Below, piece by piece: positions 27,082-36,411 of a DNA stretch of 64,000 nt. Every line of letters starts with the position of its first letter. Positions within the stretch are counted from its first letter, which is position 1. Source of the DNA: JAEZBP01 sp963832725 (GTDB lineage: Bacteria; Myxococcota_A; Polyangia; Polyangiales; Sandaracinaceae); contig CAWHVG010000001.1 in NCBI GenBank assembly GCA_963832725.1, positions 868,001 to 932,000 on the forward strand, in the 5' to 3' direction. Under the pieces are notes generated by a model. It was not told the origin of the DNA, ran no database searches, and was given only the letters and a program-made list of their open reading frames with translations. A program made the position numbers and the translations under genes.

Positions 27082-29247
27082 ATGGTCACCCCCGACGGTG
27101 GCATCCCGCGCCGCAACCCGCCCGCCAGCGAAGCCCAGCTGCTCGCACGCATCCTGGAGGTGGTGCCGGGCGGCATCCTCCAAGTCGGCGCGGACGGCGA
27201 CGTCCTGCGGGCCAACGAGCAAGCCCAGCGGTTCCTCGGCCTGAGCTGGGACGCGCTCTCCCAGCGCTTCCTCCAGGACTTCACGGGCGCCACCTACCAC
27301 GAGGACGGCCGCCCCTGTCCGGTCGAGGAGTATCCGGCCGCGCAGTGCCTGGCGACCGGCGAGCGGGCCGGACCGACGACCATCGGTGTGCGCCAGCCCT
27401 CCGGCGAGGTCCGCTGGGCGATATTCACCGCGCTGCCCGTACCCGACTCCAGGACCGGTCGGCTGGGCGCGGTGGTGACCTTCGTCGACATCACCGATCG
27501 CCGCCGCGCCGAGGTCCGCTCGCGCGCGCAGGACCGGCTGCTCGACACCGTGCGGATGGTCCACTTCCGCGACGACCCGGGCGCCACCGTCGCCGTCTTC
27601 CACGAGCCGCTGGCGAGCTTCCTCGAGCTCACCCACAGCGAGATGGGCTTCATCGCCAGCGTGGACCCGACGGAGGAGCCGCCCGAGGAGCTGCGCCTGC
27701 ACGCGCGCATCGAGCGGGGCCAGGGACCGAGCAGCACCTCGCACCCTCCCGTGCCGATCGACGACGTCTCCAAGGCCGTGTTGGCGCGCGGTGAGCCGCG
27801 CATCGTCGAGGCGCCCGGCGCGCTCGGCGGTCCCTTCCGCCGCTACGTCCCGCGCACCGTCGCCATCCTCCCGCTCGTCACCGCCGGCAAGGTCGTCGGC
27901 GTGGTCGGCCTGGCCGACGCGCCCGGCGGCTACGACCGCGCCCGCTTCAGCGAGCTGGAGTCGCTCCTCGCCGCGTGCGCCGACCTGGTGGTGGCGTTCG
28001 ACGAGCGCCGCGCGCGCCGCGACCTCCAGGCGCAGCTCGCCCAGGCCGAGCGTCTGGCCAGCGTGGGCACGCTCGCGGCCGGGATGGCCCACGAGATCAA
28101 CAACCCGCTCGCCTACGTGCTGCTCAACCTGCAGGCGTTCACCCGCCAGACCGAGCACCTGAGCACCGCCCACGCCCGGCTGCGAACCCATCTCGCGGCC
28201 CGGCTCGGCCCCGAGGAGGCCCGGGCGCTCTTGACCGAGGTCGGCCTCGGCGACGTCGACACCCGCCTCTCGCGAGTGAGCCTGCACGGCAAGGACGCCA
28301 CCGAGGGTGCCGAGCGCGTGCAGCGCATCGTGCGCGATCTGATGACCTTCTCGCGCGTCACCGAGGAGCAGCAGACCCTGGTCGACGTCAACGCCGCGCT
28401 CGAGGTCGCGCTCAAGATGGCGCACCACGAGATCAAGTACCGGGCGCGGCTGACCCGCGAGCTCGGCCAGCTCGCCCCCGTCCTCGGCAACGACGGCCGC
28501 CTCTCGCAGGTCTTCCTGAACCTCCTGATCAACGCGGCGCGCGCCATCGAGGAGGGCCACCCGGACGACAACGAGATCCGCGTGCGCACCTGGCTGGCCG
28601 ACGGCGAGGTGCACGTGGCGGTGGAGGACAGCGGCCAGGGCGTCGCGCCCGAGCACCTCGACCGCCTCTTCGAGCCCTTCTTCAGCACCCGGGCGCCCGG
28701 GGCGGGCGCGGGCCTGGGCCTCTCCATCTGCCACAACGTCGTGCGGGCCCACGGCGGGCGCATCGAGGTCGAGAGCGAGATCGGCAAGGGCACCCGCTTC
28801 GTGGTGCACCTCCCCGCCTCGGACTCCCACCGCACGACCGAGCACACGACGCCCCGAGCCTCGGCGACGCCCGAGACGCGGCGCTGGCGCCTCCTGCTGG
28901 TGGACGACGAGCCGATGGTGCTGCGGGTCCTGGCCCAGCTCCTCGGCCGCACCTACGACGTCGTGACCGCCGACGGCTACGCCAGCGCGACCGGCACCCT
29001 GCGCGAGGACGGCGCGTTCGACGCCGTCCTCTGCGACATGATGATGCTCGACGGCACCGGCGTGGACGTACACGCCTGGGTGAGCCAGCACCGCCCCGAG
29101 CTCGCCCCGCGCATGATCTTCATCACCGGCGGCACCTTCACCCCCAAGGCGCGCGCGTTCCTCTCGGACGTCGCCGCGCACCACCTGGTCAAGCCCTTCT
29201 CCCTACGCGAGCTGGACCAGGTCCTGGTCGGCATCCTCCCGCGCTGA
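27082..29247 (+). CDS. Soluble hybrid histidine kinase: PAS-GAF-HisKA-HATPase-REC
   Basis: About 721 residues, with no membrane helix. A PAS domain lies near 20-145 (ILEVVPGGILQVGADG, VVTFVDITDRRRAE) and a GAF-like domain near 160-310. The HisKA domain has GMAHEINNPLAYVLLNL, with phosphorylation His near residue 337, and HATPase boxes (LINAARAI, VEDSGQGV, GLGLSICHNVV) lie near 470-570. The receiver domain covers 603-720 (LLLVDDEPMVL, Asp in CDMMMLDG). It is a cytosolic hybrid kinase that would pass phosphate within itself and then to a partner not encoded nearby. The ATG at 27082 was used; a GTG at 27043 is an alternative. Confidence 0.92.
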   Translation: MVTPDGGIPRRNPPASEAQLLARILEVVPGGILQVGADGDVLRANEQAQRFLGLSWDALSQRFLQDFTGATYHEDGRPCPVEEYPAAQCLATGERAGPTTIGVRQPSGEVRWAIFTALPVPDSRTGRLGAVVTFVDITDRRRAEVRSRAQDRLLDTVRMVHFRDDPGATVAVFHEPLASFLELTHSEMGFIASVDPTEEPPEELRLHARIERGQGPSSTSHPPVPIDDVSKAVLARGEPRIVEAPGALGGPFRRYVPRTVAILPLVTAGKVVGVVGLADAPGGYDRARFSELESLLAACADLVVAFDERRARRDLQAQLAQAERLASVGTLAAGMAHEINNPLAYVLLNLQAFTRQTEHLSTAHARLRTHLAARLGPEEARALLTEVGLGDVDTRLSRVSLHGKDATEGAERVQRIVRDLMTFSRVTEEQQTLVDVNAALEVALKMAHHEIKYRARLTRELGQLAPVLGNDGRLSQVFLNLLINAARAIEEGHPDDNEIRVRTWLADGEVHVAVEDSGQGVAPEHLDRLFEPFFSTRAPGAGAGLGLSICHNVVRAHGGRIEVESEIGKGTRFVVHLPASDSHRTTEHTTPRASATPETRRWRLLLVDDEPMVLRVLAQLLGRTYDVVTADGYASATGTLREDGAFDAVLCDMMMLDGTGVDVHAWVSQHRPELAPRMIFITGGTFTPKARAFLSDVAAHHLVKPFSLRELDQVLVGILPR

Positions 29248-29402
29248 GCGTCTCCCCGTTCACTCGATTGTTCCGAGCCCGTCGAGGTCCGCCGCCTGCC
29301 GAGTCATCCATCGCAGACGGCAGGCGCCCTCAGGAGCTCGTTCACGAAACGAGGTAGACGACGGAAACGCGACGCGTGGCGACGAACTGCTACAGTCGCC
29401 CG

Positions 29403-30047
29403 ATGGCATCTCGACTCTTCGCATTGTTCCTCGCCACCGCGGCCGTCGGCTGTGGCGGCGCGCCGGCGCGGGGCACGGTCGTCGCGACCGTCGATCTGCA
29501 GCGCGCGCTCAACGAATCCCAGGCCGGCCAGCGGGAGCGAGGCCGCTTGCAGATGATGTTTCGCAACCGGCAGTCCCAGCTCGACGAGCGGCAGGAGCAG
29601 CTCCGCGCCGAGCGGGACCGCATCGAGGCCGAGCGCCAGCGGGTCGCGGAAGGCAGCGACGAGGCCGCCCAGCTGCAGGACGACTTCGAAAAGTACCGGC
29701 GCGATCTCGCGGCGCTACAGGCCGAGTACCAGGGCGACCAGGAGGAGCTCCAGACCGCCGAGAACCGGGCCACGCACGAGATCATCTCGCGGATGGCGAC
29801 GCTCGTCCACGAGCTGGCGGAGCAGCGCGGCATCGACATCGTGATCGAGCACGGCGAGGGCGGCATCGTGTCCACCTCGACGCGCGCCATCAATCTCACC
29901 GACGACGTCGTCCGCGCCTACGACGAGCGCTACCCCGAGGGCGCGTCCACGCCGAGCCGCGAGGACGGCGCGTCGCCGGCGGAGGAATCGGACGAGCACG
30001 CCTCGGGCGATACGGGCGCCGGCTCGGACGCCGCGGCGTCGCGCTGA
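29403..30047 (+). CDS. OmpH/Skp-like periplasmic chaperone lipoprotein
   Basis: A 214-residue protein with the short signal MASRLFALFLATAAVGC, giving a lipobox Cys, and then the Skp layout. A first strand VVATVDLQRALNESQAG is followed by about 100 residues of charged coiled coil (QSQLDERQEQLRAERDRIEAERQRV...) and a return strand region GIDIVIEHGEGGIVSTST. Skp-like proteins hold outer-membrane proteins during transit. The C-terminal 35 residues (PSREDGASPAEESDEHASG) are an unstructured acidic tail not typical of Skp. It is separated from the kinase by 155 bp. Confidence 0.85.
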   Translation: MASRLFALFLATAAVGCGGAPARGTVVATVDLQRALNESQAGQRERGRLQMMFRNRQSQLDERQEQLRAERDRIEAERQRVAEGSDEAAQLQDDFEKYRRDLAALQAEYQGDQEELQTAENRATHEIISRMATLVHELAEQRGIDIVIEHGEGGIVSTSTRAINLTDDVVRAYDERYPEGASTPSREDGASPAEESDEHASGDTGAGSDAAASR

Positions 30048-30120
30048 AGGTCCGTCGACGAGGCGGCCCCCGCGCGTCGCGGCCGACCTCGAATCTCCCG
30101 CGCCGCTCGCCCTGCCCTTG

Positions 30121-30180
30121 CGCGAGGTCGCCTTGCGCGAGGTCGCCTTGCGCGAGGTCGCCTTGCGCGAGGTCGCCGCT
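30121..30180. repeat. Four 15-bp direct repeats just upstream of thyA
   Basis: CGCGAGGTCGCCTTG is repeated exactly at 30121, 30136 and 30151 and with a changed end at 30166. The array stops 20 bp before the thyA ATG. Each copy contains GAGG, which resembles a ribosome-binding core. Confidence 0.88.
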
Positions 30181-30200
30181 TGCACCCATCCTCGCTCGCC

Positions 30201-30995
30201 ATGGACCCCTACCTCGACCTGGTCCGCGACGTGCGCGAGAACGGCGTGCGCAAGGACGACCGCACCGGCACCGGCACCCTGAGCGTCTTCGGCCGCCAGC
30301 TCCGCTTCGACCTTTCGCAGGGCTTCCCGCTGGTCACCACCAAGAAGGTCCATTTCAAGTCCGTGCTCTACGAGCTCTTGTGGTTCTTGCGCGGCGAGCA
30401 CAACGCGCGCTGGCTGCAGGAGCGCGGCGTGCGCATCTGGGACGAGTGGGCCGCCGACGACGGCGAGCTCGGGCCCATCTACGGCTACCAGTGGCGGAGC
30501 TGGCCGGCGCCGAAGGGCGAGCACATCGACCAGATGGCCCGCGTGCTGAAGGATCTCCGCGAGCAACCGCACTCGCGGCGCATCATCGTCAGCGCCTGGA
30601 ACGTCGCCGACCTCGACCGGATGGCCCTGGCCCCCTGCCACACCCTCTTTCAGTTCTACGTCGCGGAGGGCAAGCTCTCCTGCCAGCTCTATCAACGGAG
30701 CGCGGACCTCTTCTTGGGCGTCCCCTTCAACATCGCGAGCTACGCCGCGCTGACCATGATGATCGCCCAGGCCACCGACCTGATCCCTGGCGAGTTCATT
30801 CACACCTTCGGCGACGCGCACATCTACCTGAACCACCTCGAGCAGGTGGACACGCAGCTCGCGCGCGAGCCCCGGCCGCTGCCGACCCTGAAGCTCGACC
30901 CGAGCGTGAAGGACCTCTTCGCGTTCGAGTACGAGCACATCGAGCTCGTCGGCTACGACCCGTGGCCGGTGATCAAAGCGCCGGTCGCCGTCTGA
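30201..30995 (+). CDS. thyA: Thymidylate synthase
   Basis: A 264-residue enzyme that methylates dUMP with methylene-tetrahydrofolate, the same length as the E. coli protein. Diagnostic segments are RTGTGTLSVFG, FPLVTTKKVHFKSV, ELLWFLRG, IYGYQWR, the active-site Cys in LAPCHTLFQF, QRSADLFLGVPFNIASYA and HIYLNHLEQ. The ATG at 30201 gives the family length; upstream in-frame sequence comes from the repeat region. Its TGA overlaps the ATG of folA, so the enzyme that makes dihydrofolate and the one that recycles it are translationally coupled. Confidence 0.97.
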   Translation: MDPYLDLVRDVRENGVRKDDRTGTGTLSVFGRQLRFDLSQGFPLVTTKKVHFKSVLYELLWFLRGEHNARWLQERGVRIWDEWAADDGELGPIYGYQWRSWPAPKGEHIDQMARVLKDLREQPHSRRIIVSAWNVADLDRMALAPCHTLFQFYVAEGKLSCQLYQRSADLFLGVPFNIASYAALTMMIAQATDLIPGEFIHTFGDAHIYLNHLEQVDTQLAREPRPLPTLKLDPSVKDLFAFEYEHIELVGYDPWPVIKAPVAV

Positions 30996-31486
30996 TGCGC
31001 ATCGGCCTCATCGCCGCCATCGCGGACAACGGCGTCATCGGCAGGGACGGCGATCTCCCCTGGCGCCTGCCCCACGATCTGAAGCAGTTCAAGGCGCGCA
31101 CCCTGGGCAAGCCGATGATCATGGGCCGCAAGACCTTCGAGTCGCTGCCCAAGCTCCTGCCCGGCCGGCTGCACATCGTCGTCACCCGCGACGAGAGCTA
31201 CACGGCCGAGGGCGCCGCCGTCGTCCACGGTCTCGACCAAGCGCTGGCCCGCGCCGCCGAAGAAGAGACCGACGAGGTCTTCGTGATCGGCGGCGCCGAC
31301 CTCTTCGCCGCCGCGCTCTCCCGCGCCGACTTCATGGTCCTCACCCACGTCGACGCCGGCGTCGAAGGCGACACCTTCTTCCCCGCCATCGACTGGACCG
31401 CCTGGCGGCCCGTCGGCGAAGAAGCGCACGAAGCGGACGCGCGCCACGCGCACCCCTTCCGCGTCGTCGTCTACGAGCGCGCCTGA
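30995..31486 (+). CDS. folA: Dihydrofolate reductase
   Basis: A 163-residue enzyme that reduces dihydrofolate with NADPH. Typical features: IAAIADNGVIGRDGDLPWRLPHDLKQFK, where the Asp in the DLPW/H region binds the substrate, IMGRKTFESLPKLLPGR (NADPH site), VFVIGGADLFAAAL and the C-terminal FRVVVYER. The ATG shares bases with the thyA stop (TGATG). This arrangement is common in bacteria. Confidence 0.96.
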   Translation: MRIGLIAAIADNGVIGRDGDLPWRLPHDLKQFKARTLGKPMIMGRKTFESLPKLLPGRLHIVVTRDESYTAEGAAVVHGLDQALARAAEEETDEVFVIGGADLFAAALSRADFMVLTHVDAGVEGDTFFPAIDWTAWRPVGEEAHEADARHAHPFRVVVYERA

Positions 31487-31551
31487 GGCGGAGTCGGCGT
31501 GCGCACCGGGGTCGGCGCGAGAGCCGGCCCCGAGGGGCACGCCGGAAGCGA

Positions 31552-32046
31552 CTACTCCGGCAGTCCGGCTTCGATCCAGGCGACGATGCGCTGGCGGTCC
31601 GCGTCGCTCGGGTGCGGGCCGGTGCCGATGGGGAACTGGTTCGGCGGGGGGAAGCTGCCGCAGCCGGAGAGCGCGGTGGGCGACACGCCGCAGGCGATCT
31701 CCGCCGAGTCGCGCATCACGTCGACCATGGTCGAGTAGTCGCGCGGCGGATTGGCCGAGTGGCAGGGCACGCAGTAGGTGGTGAAGAAGCCCTGCGCGAA
31801 GTTGGTCCAGGTGTCGGCGGACGTCGCGCCGTCGACGCTGCCGCCGGCGTCCTGGCCGGTGCCCGCGTCGCTGCGCGCGCCGCTGTCCGCGCTCACCGCC
31901 GCGTCGGCCGTCGCGCCCGCGTCCGCCTGGCTCACGGGGCCCGCGTCCGTGCCGCTCGGGCTGTTGTCGCACGCCGCAGCGAGCGCGAGCGTCGTCGACA
32001 CGACCAAGAAGAGAGGGACACTTCGTTCGATTTCGATGGAAAGCAT
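31552..32046 (-). CDS. Lipoprotein with a c-type haem-binding motif
   Basis: A 164-residue protein with a lipoprotein signal (FLVVSTTLALAAAC) and a DAG/DSG linker of about 45 residues. A C-terminal domain has one CxxCH motif (TTYCVPCHSANPP), the site of covalent haem c attachment. The surrounding WTNFAQGFFTTYCVPCHS and the late RQRIVAWIEAGLPE resemble small cytochrome c-like domains found in myxobacterial lipoproteins. A later Met suited to the sixth haem ligand is not clear. The ATG at 32046 precedes an acidic stretch IEIERS before the hydrophobic core, which is unusual, so the true start could be downstream. Confidence 0.78.
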   Translation of the reverse strand: MLSIEIERSVPLFLVVSTTLALAAACDNSPSGTDAGPVSQADAGATADAAVSADSGARSDAGTGQDAGGSVDGATSADTWTNFAQGFFTTYCVPCHSANPPRDYSTMVDVMRDSAEIACGVSPTALSGCGSFPPPNQFPIGTGPHPSDADRQRIVAWIEAGLPE

Positions 32047-32324
32047 GGATCCCGAGTAGCACTGCTCGCGCGCCGCGTCGCCGGCGGGCCCGGACAAAAG
32101 GCTCGACACCCCCGAACCGCTGCGCACGCCACCCCCGTCCCTTCCGCGCTGGTGGCGTCGGGGGGTGGCGTCGCGGGGAAGGGCCACCTCGAGGCGGACG
32201 GTGCGCAGAAGAGACCCAACCGTTGGGCGGATGCGTCTCTTGCTGCAATCCCGAGGGCTCTGGTATCCCTGGCGCGCCGCCGGAGAGGGTCCACCCTCCA
32301 CCGGGCGCGACGAGGCTACCGGCG

Positions 32325-33509
32325 ATGCTGACCTCTCTTCGGATCAAGGCGTTCAAGGCGTTCGAGGATGTGACGATCCCGCTCGCGCCGCTGACCGTGT
32401 TGGTCGGCGAGAACGGCGTCGGCAAGTCGACGATCCTGCAGGCGATCGAGCTGATGGGCCGCCTGACCTGGCAACGGATTCCCGAGTACCTCGCCGAGCG
32501 CGAGTGGGACTACGGGGACCTGGTCCACCTCAAGTCCGCGAACAAGCGCTTCGGGTTCGAAGCGTCGATCGCCCTCCCCCTGCTCGGAGAGGTGACCTGG
32601 GACTTGGAGCTCGAGTCACGACGGCGCCCGGGCGTCCACGCGGAACTGGTCGCGGACCAGGACATCCACTGGCTCGAGCGCAAGGGACGCAGCATCGAGC
32701 GATGGAACCTCACGACCGACGAGATCGAGCGGATGAAGGTCACGCTACCCATGTCCGCCCTCTCGCTCTTCGACCCGGCGGACGTCCCCGAGTACCTCGT
32801 CCCCGCAGACCTCAAGTTGTGGGCCTCCGGGATCTCGGGCTATTTCTTCCTCGATCCACGGCTCATGCGGCGCAGCTCCCGCGAGAACATGGACATCGGT
32901 CCCTCCGGGAGCGAGCTCGCCGGCTTCCTGGGGAAGCTCCAGCGGACCGACGAAGACGCGCTGGCCCGCTTAATCAAGCGCGTGCGCCAGTACTATCCGC
33001 GGCTCCGCAATATCCACGTCCGCCGCAAGCGCGCCGGCTGGTGCGAGATCGAGATCACCGAGCGCTGGGGCAGGGAAGAGGTCACCCTCAACGCGCGGCA
33101 GGTGAGCGACGGTCTCCTTCGATTGATCGCCATCGCCGCGATGCACGAGCTGCCGACGGCACCCCGGGTGATCCTGCTGGACGAGATCGAGAACGGCATC
33201 CACCCTCGCCTGCTCGGCGCGTTCATCCAAATGATGCAGGACTTGGTCGACGCGCGGCGGGGTGACGAGTACCGGGAAGTCCAGGTGATCCTGGCGACCC
33301 ACTCGCCTCTCGTGCTGAGCTACTTGCGCGACGCGAGCCAGGTGCTCCTCGTGCACCGCAAGAAGAGCGGTTCCGGAGCCGTGACGCGCCTGGACGAAGC
33401 CCCGCGCTACGCCGAGCTCGCGCCCTACATGTCGCTCGGCGAGCTCTGGTACAACGCCGGCGAAGAGCACCTGCTCGCTGCCGAAGAGCCTCGCCGGAAG
33501 CGCCGATGA
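32325..33509 (+). CDS. AAA-family ATPase of a two-gene defence-like module
   Basis: A 394-residue ATPase of the AAA_15/AAA_21 or OLD-like, SMC-related kind. The Walker A is GENGVGKST at residues 28-36. A central region of about 200 residues follows, then the ABC-type signature-like LNARQVSDGLLRLIAI, Walker B VILLDEIENGIHP and the switch ATHSPLVLSYL. No nuclease domain is attached. The ATG at 32325 begins directly with LTSLRIKAFKAFEDV, the normal N-terminus of the group. The stop overlaps the start of a DUF4276 gene (ATGA). ATPases of this type paired with a TOPRIM-like partner are found in anti-phage systems; a defence role here is an inference. Confidence 0.88.
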   Translation: MLTSLRIKAFKAFEDVTIPLAPLTVLVGENGVGKSTILQAIELMGRLTWQRIPEYLAEREWDYGDLVHLKSANKRFGFEASIALPLLGEVTWDLELESRRRPGVHAELVADQDIHWLERKGRSIERWNLTTDEIERMKVTLPMSALSLFDPADVPEYLVPADLKLWASGISGYFFLDPRLMRRSSRENMDIGPSGSELAGFLGKLQRTDEDALARLIKRVRQYYPRLRNIHVRRKRAGWCEIEITERWGREEVTLNARQVSDGLLRLIAIAAMHELPTAPRVILLDEIENGIHPRLLGAFIQMMQDLVDARRGDEYREVQVILATHSPLVLSYLRDASQVLLVHRKKSGSGAVTRLDEAPRYAELAPYMSLGELWYNAGEEHLLAAEEPRRKRR

Positions 33510-34293
33510 CCGAGGCCGACTGCCAGGTCTTCATCGTCGGCGAGGGCCCCGACGACATCGGCGACCTCGCGAACCCCGCCTGGCAACGCCCGCGCCCTCG
33601 CCGCGGCCGCCGCATCGCGGACACCGGCTTCATCCCTCCCGTGGTGCGAAGGCTCGGACTGGAACGCGATCTGACGTTCCAGATTCGACGGCCACAAGTA
33701 CGCATCCCTTGGGCGGCTGGGCCGCGAGCCACGCGAGAATCCTCGCCGCCAAAGCGAAGAGCGCGATGGCGCTCGCCGCGTCGAAGGGCGCAGACGCCCT
33801 CGTCTTCATGCACGACGTGGACAACGGGGCGCACGCCGACGTCGTCGCGCAGATCGAGGCGGGCTTCGCCGCCTACTCCCCGACCGCGGGCCTGACGCGT
33901 CCCGTCGCGGTCGCCGCCGCGCCTCTGGCCACCGTCGAGGCGTGGGCGCTCGGTGCGCCGGACGCGCTGCCGAAGGTGTTCGACGACGTGGCCGAGCCAC
34001 CTCGTCACCCGGAGCGCCTCTGGGGCCGCCCTCACGATCCTCGGAGCGACCATCCGAAGCAGGCTCTCCGTCGTTGCGTGGGCGAAGACTGCACGCGCGA
34101 ACACTTCGCGTTGATCGCCGAGCGGGCGGATCTCGACGCGCTCGCGACGCGATGTCCGACCAGCTTCGCGCCCTTCCTCGGTGAAGCCCGCGAGAGGATC
34201 GGCGAGTGCGCCGAGCGCGGGAGCGGGCGCGGCTCGAATGCACCGACGCGCTCCGCAGGTCGGAAGCGCGGGCGCCGAGCCGCCGAGCGCTGA
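33506..34293 (+). CDS. DUF4276-like (TOPRIM-like) partner of the ATPase, frame-broken
   Basis: The start overlaps the ATPase stop (ATGA). The first 50 residues (CQVFIVGEGPDDIGDL...) and the later part (ALVFMHDVDNGAHADV, VAVAAAPLATVEAWALGAPDAL) match the DUF4276 layout. The acidic GEGPDD and DVDNG positions are where TOPRIM domains have their metal-binding Glu and DxD. Between about 33650 and 33720 the sequence passes through all three frames (RFDGHKYASLG, then GGWAASHARIL), so one or two indels are present. The C-terminus ends in a basic tail. If intact it would be the effector nuclease of the pair, which is inferred from domain analogy. Confidence 0.72.
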
Positions 34294-34403
34294 GGCTCGC
34301 CTCGAGCGGTCGATGCGCGCTCGCGCGACGGCAATCAGCGCCGTCGGACCCGAGGTTGCGCTGATGGAGACCTCTCCTGTAGGCTCGACTGAGCGCTCGG
34401 GGG

Positions 34404-35314
34404 ATGAGCGCAGGAGGAGGGGTAGTGACTGATTCGTATATCGATCCGTTCGAGGCGGTGACCTACGGGCAGCTCGCGTGTGAGCAGATGGCGAAGTTCT
34501 TGATCCCGCTGCACACGGACTGGAAGAAGGCCGTCCGCCACGCGATCGCGCTCCAGACCGCCAGGAACGACCGGGTGAAGGAGCTGCTGTCACACTTGCA
34601 GGCGCCGAAGCTCGATCAGGAGGCGATCGTCGACGCCAGGGACACCATCGTCCGCTTCGGCGCCTGGCTGCAATCGCTCAAAGGGCAGCCCATCGATCCC
34701 AAGCTCTTCTTCGGCAACGACCCGCCGTCCATCGTCGCGCGACAGCGTCTGTCCAAGCTCGCCGGCCGGCTCGAGCAGATGGTCGAGGCGCTCACTCCGT
34801 TCACGACCGGAGACGGGGAAGTCGACGGCGCGGCCGCCCGCCTGACCGAGCTGACCGAGGCTCGCGACGCGATGGCCCAGATGCGCGACGAGCGGCGCAC
34901 CGCGGAGGCCGAACAGCGCACCTACACGCCCGAATCGAGCAGGCGCGCGACGCGTGGCTCGCCACCTACGTCGCGAACAAGCGGCTGGCCGAGGGCATCC
35001 TGCGGCATCACGACGAGCTCTCGCTCCTCTCGCTGATCTTCGACGACCTCGCCGAGGTCCAGGTGTCGTCGGGATCCTCGGCCGAAGACCTGGCCAGCCT
35101 GACCACCGGAGCCGGAGACGCGGCAGCCGGAGACGGCGGCAGCCGGGGACGCGGCGCCGGAGACGCGGCCGCCGGGGACGCGGCAGCCGGAGACGCGCAG
35201 CCGGGGACGCGGCGGCCGGAGACCGGCAGCCGGAGACGCGGGCGGCGGCGCCGGAGACGCGAGCGGCGGCGGGACGGGAGCCGCACCGGGGAGCGCGGGG
35301 TCGGCAACGGCTGA
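34404..35314 (+). CDS. Coiled-coil protein with repetitive C-terminus, frame-broken
   Basis: The first 170 residues are helical (VTYGQLACEQMAKFLIPLHTDW, TARNDRVKELLSHL, RLSKLAGRLEQMVEALT, TEARDAMAQMRDERRTAEAE) and end in a charged coiled coil. After a one-base shift near 34925 the helix continues in another frame (ARIEQARDAWLATYVANKRL, DELSLLSLIFDDLAEVQV). The tail from about 35105 is coded by an imperfect 15-bp tandem repeat and reads as repeated GDAAA or similar, depending on frame. No family is recognised. Position directly after the ATPase/DUF4276 pair and before the 41-bp array suggests it belongs to the same accessory block. Confidence 0.55.
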
Positions 35315-35441
35315 GCGACGGGCGCGGCGGCAGCGGTGACCGACCGCGAGCCCCACGAGGCGGCTTCGGCGGCGCGTTCGACGAGCTCGAGCGCCGCCGA
35401 AGCCGCCTCGATCTCGTTGGGGGCGTGAAGTCGCGTTCGAG

Positions 35442-36235
35442 GCCGCGGCGACCACGCCGCGAGAGCGTTGCAGCCGCCGCCAGGGCCGCCTCGACGGCGC
35501 GGCAAGCGTTGCAGCCGGTCACAAGGCCGCCTCGACGGCTCGGCAAGCGTTGCAGCCGCCGCCAGGGCCGCCTCGACAACGCCGCAAGCGTTGCAGCCGC
35601 CGCCGAGGCCGCATCGACGACGCCGCAAGCGTTGAACCGCTCCCAAGGCCGCCTCGACGCCGCGGCAAGCGTTGCAGCCACCGCCGAGGCCGCATCGGCG
35701 ACGCGCAAGCGTTGAAACCGCCGCCAAGGCCGCCTCGACGCCGTTGCAAGCGTTGAAATCGCTCCCAAGGCCGCCTCGACGAGCCGCAAGCGTTGCAATC
35801 GCCGCCAAGGCCGCCTCGACGACGTCGCAAGCGTTGAAATCGCTCCCAAGGCCGCCTCGACGATGCCGCAAGCGTTGCACCGGCCCCAAGGCCGCCTCCA
35901 CGCCGTTGCAAGCGTTGAAATCGCTCCCAAGGCCGCCTTGGACGGCGACGCAAGCGTTGCAGCCGCACACCAGGCCGCATCGAACCCGGCGCAAGCGGTG
36001 CGGCCGACCACCAGGCCGCTTCGACGCCATCGTCGAGCGCTGCGGCCGCGCACGGGGCCGCACGGGCGGCGCCGCAAGCATCGCAGCCGCGCACCGGGCC
36101 GCATCGGCCGCGCCGCAAGTGCTGCGGCGCCGCGAGGTCGCCCCGACCGCGCCGCGAGCGTCGCGAGCACGCAACAGGCCGCGTCGGCGTGATCGGCGAG
36201 CGCTGCAGCCGCGCACGAGGCCGCACGGGCGGCCG
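35442..36235. repeat. Array of about 19 copies of a 41-bp imperfect repeat
   Basis: Units of 40-42 bp follow each other without spacers. Each begins GCCGCCTCGACG or a close variant, has a conserved centre GCAAGCGTTG and ends CCGCCAAG or CTCCCAAG. The core CAAGCGTTG is intact in twelve consecutive units from about 35503 to 35958 and decays towards the right end. GCAA and TTGC inside the core can pair, so each unit has a tiny inverted repeat. A 41-bp unit is not a multiple of three, so the long open frames across it on both strands are composition artefacts. With its flanks, the 35315-36411 gap holds no gene I can support. Confidence 0.9.
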
Positions 36236-36411
36236 GCGCGCGTCGGTCCCTGCCGGAGCGGCCCGGCCCCTCGGACGGACGGTTCGCCCTTCGCGGTGCG
36301 CTCCGGCTCCGGTAGCATCCCGGCCCTCACGGGGAGAGGGGCATGGCCGCCCACCGGCCTCGGCTCGTCTCCTCGGCCACAGTCCTCGCCGACAGGAGAC
36401 GAAGGGCCGAC

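Noticed and set aside
32325..34293. PARIS (AriA/AriB) system.
   Set aside because: The layout is similar, but the second protein fits DUF4276 rather than DUF4435, so the name was not used.
35442..36235. CRISPR array.
   Set aside because: There are no unique spacers between repeats, the whole unit is repeated and diverged, and no cas gene is present.
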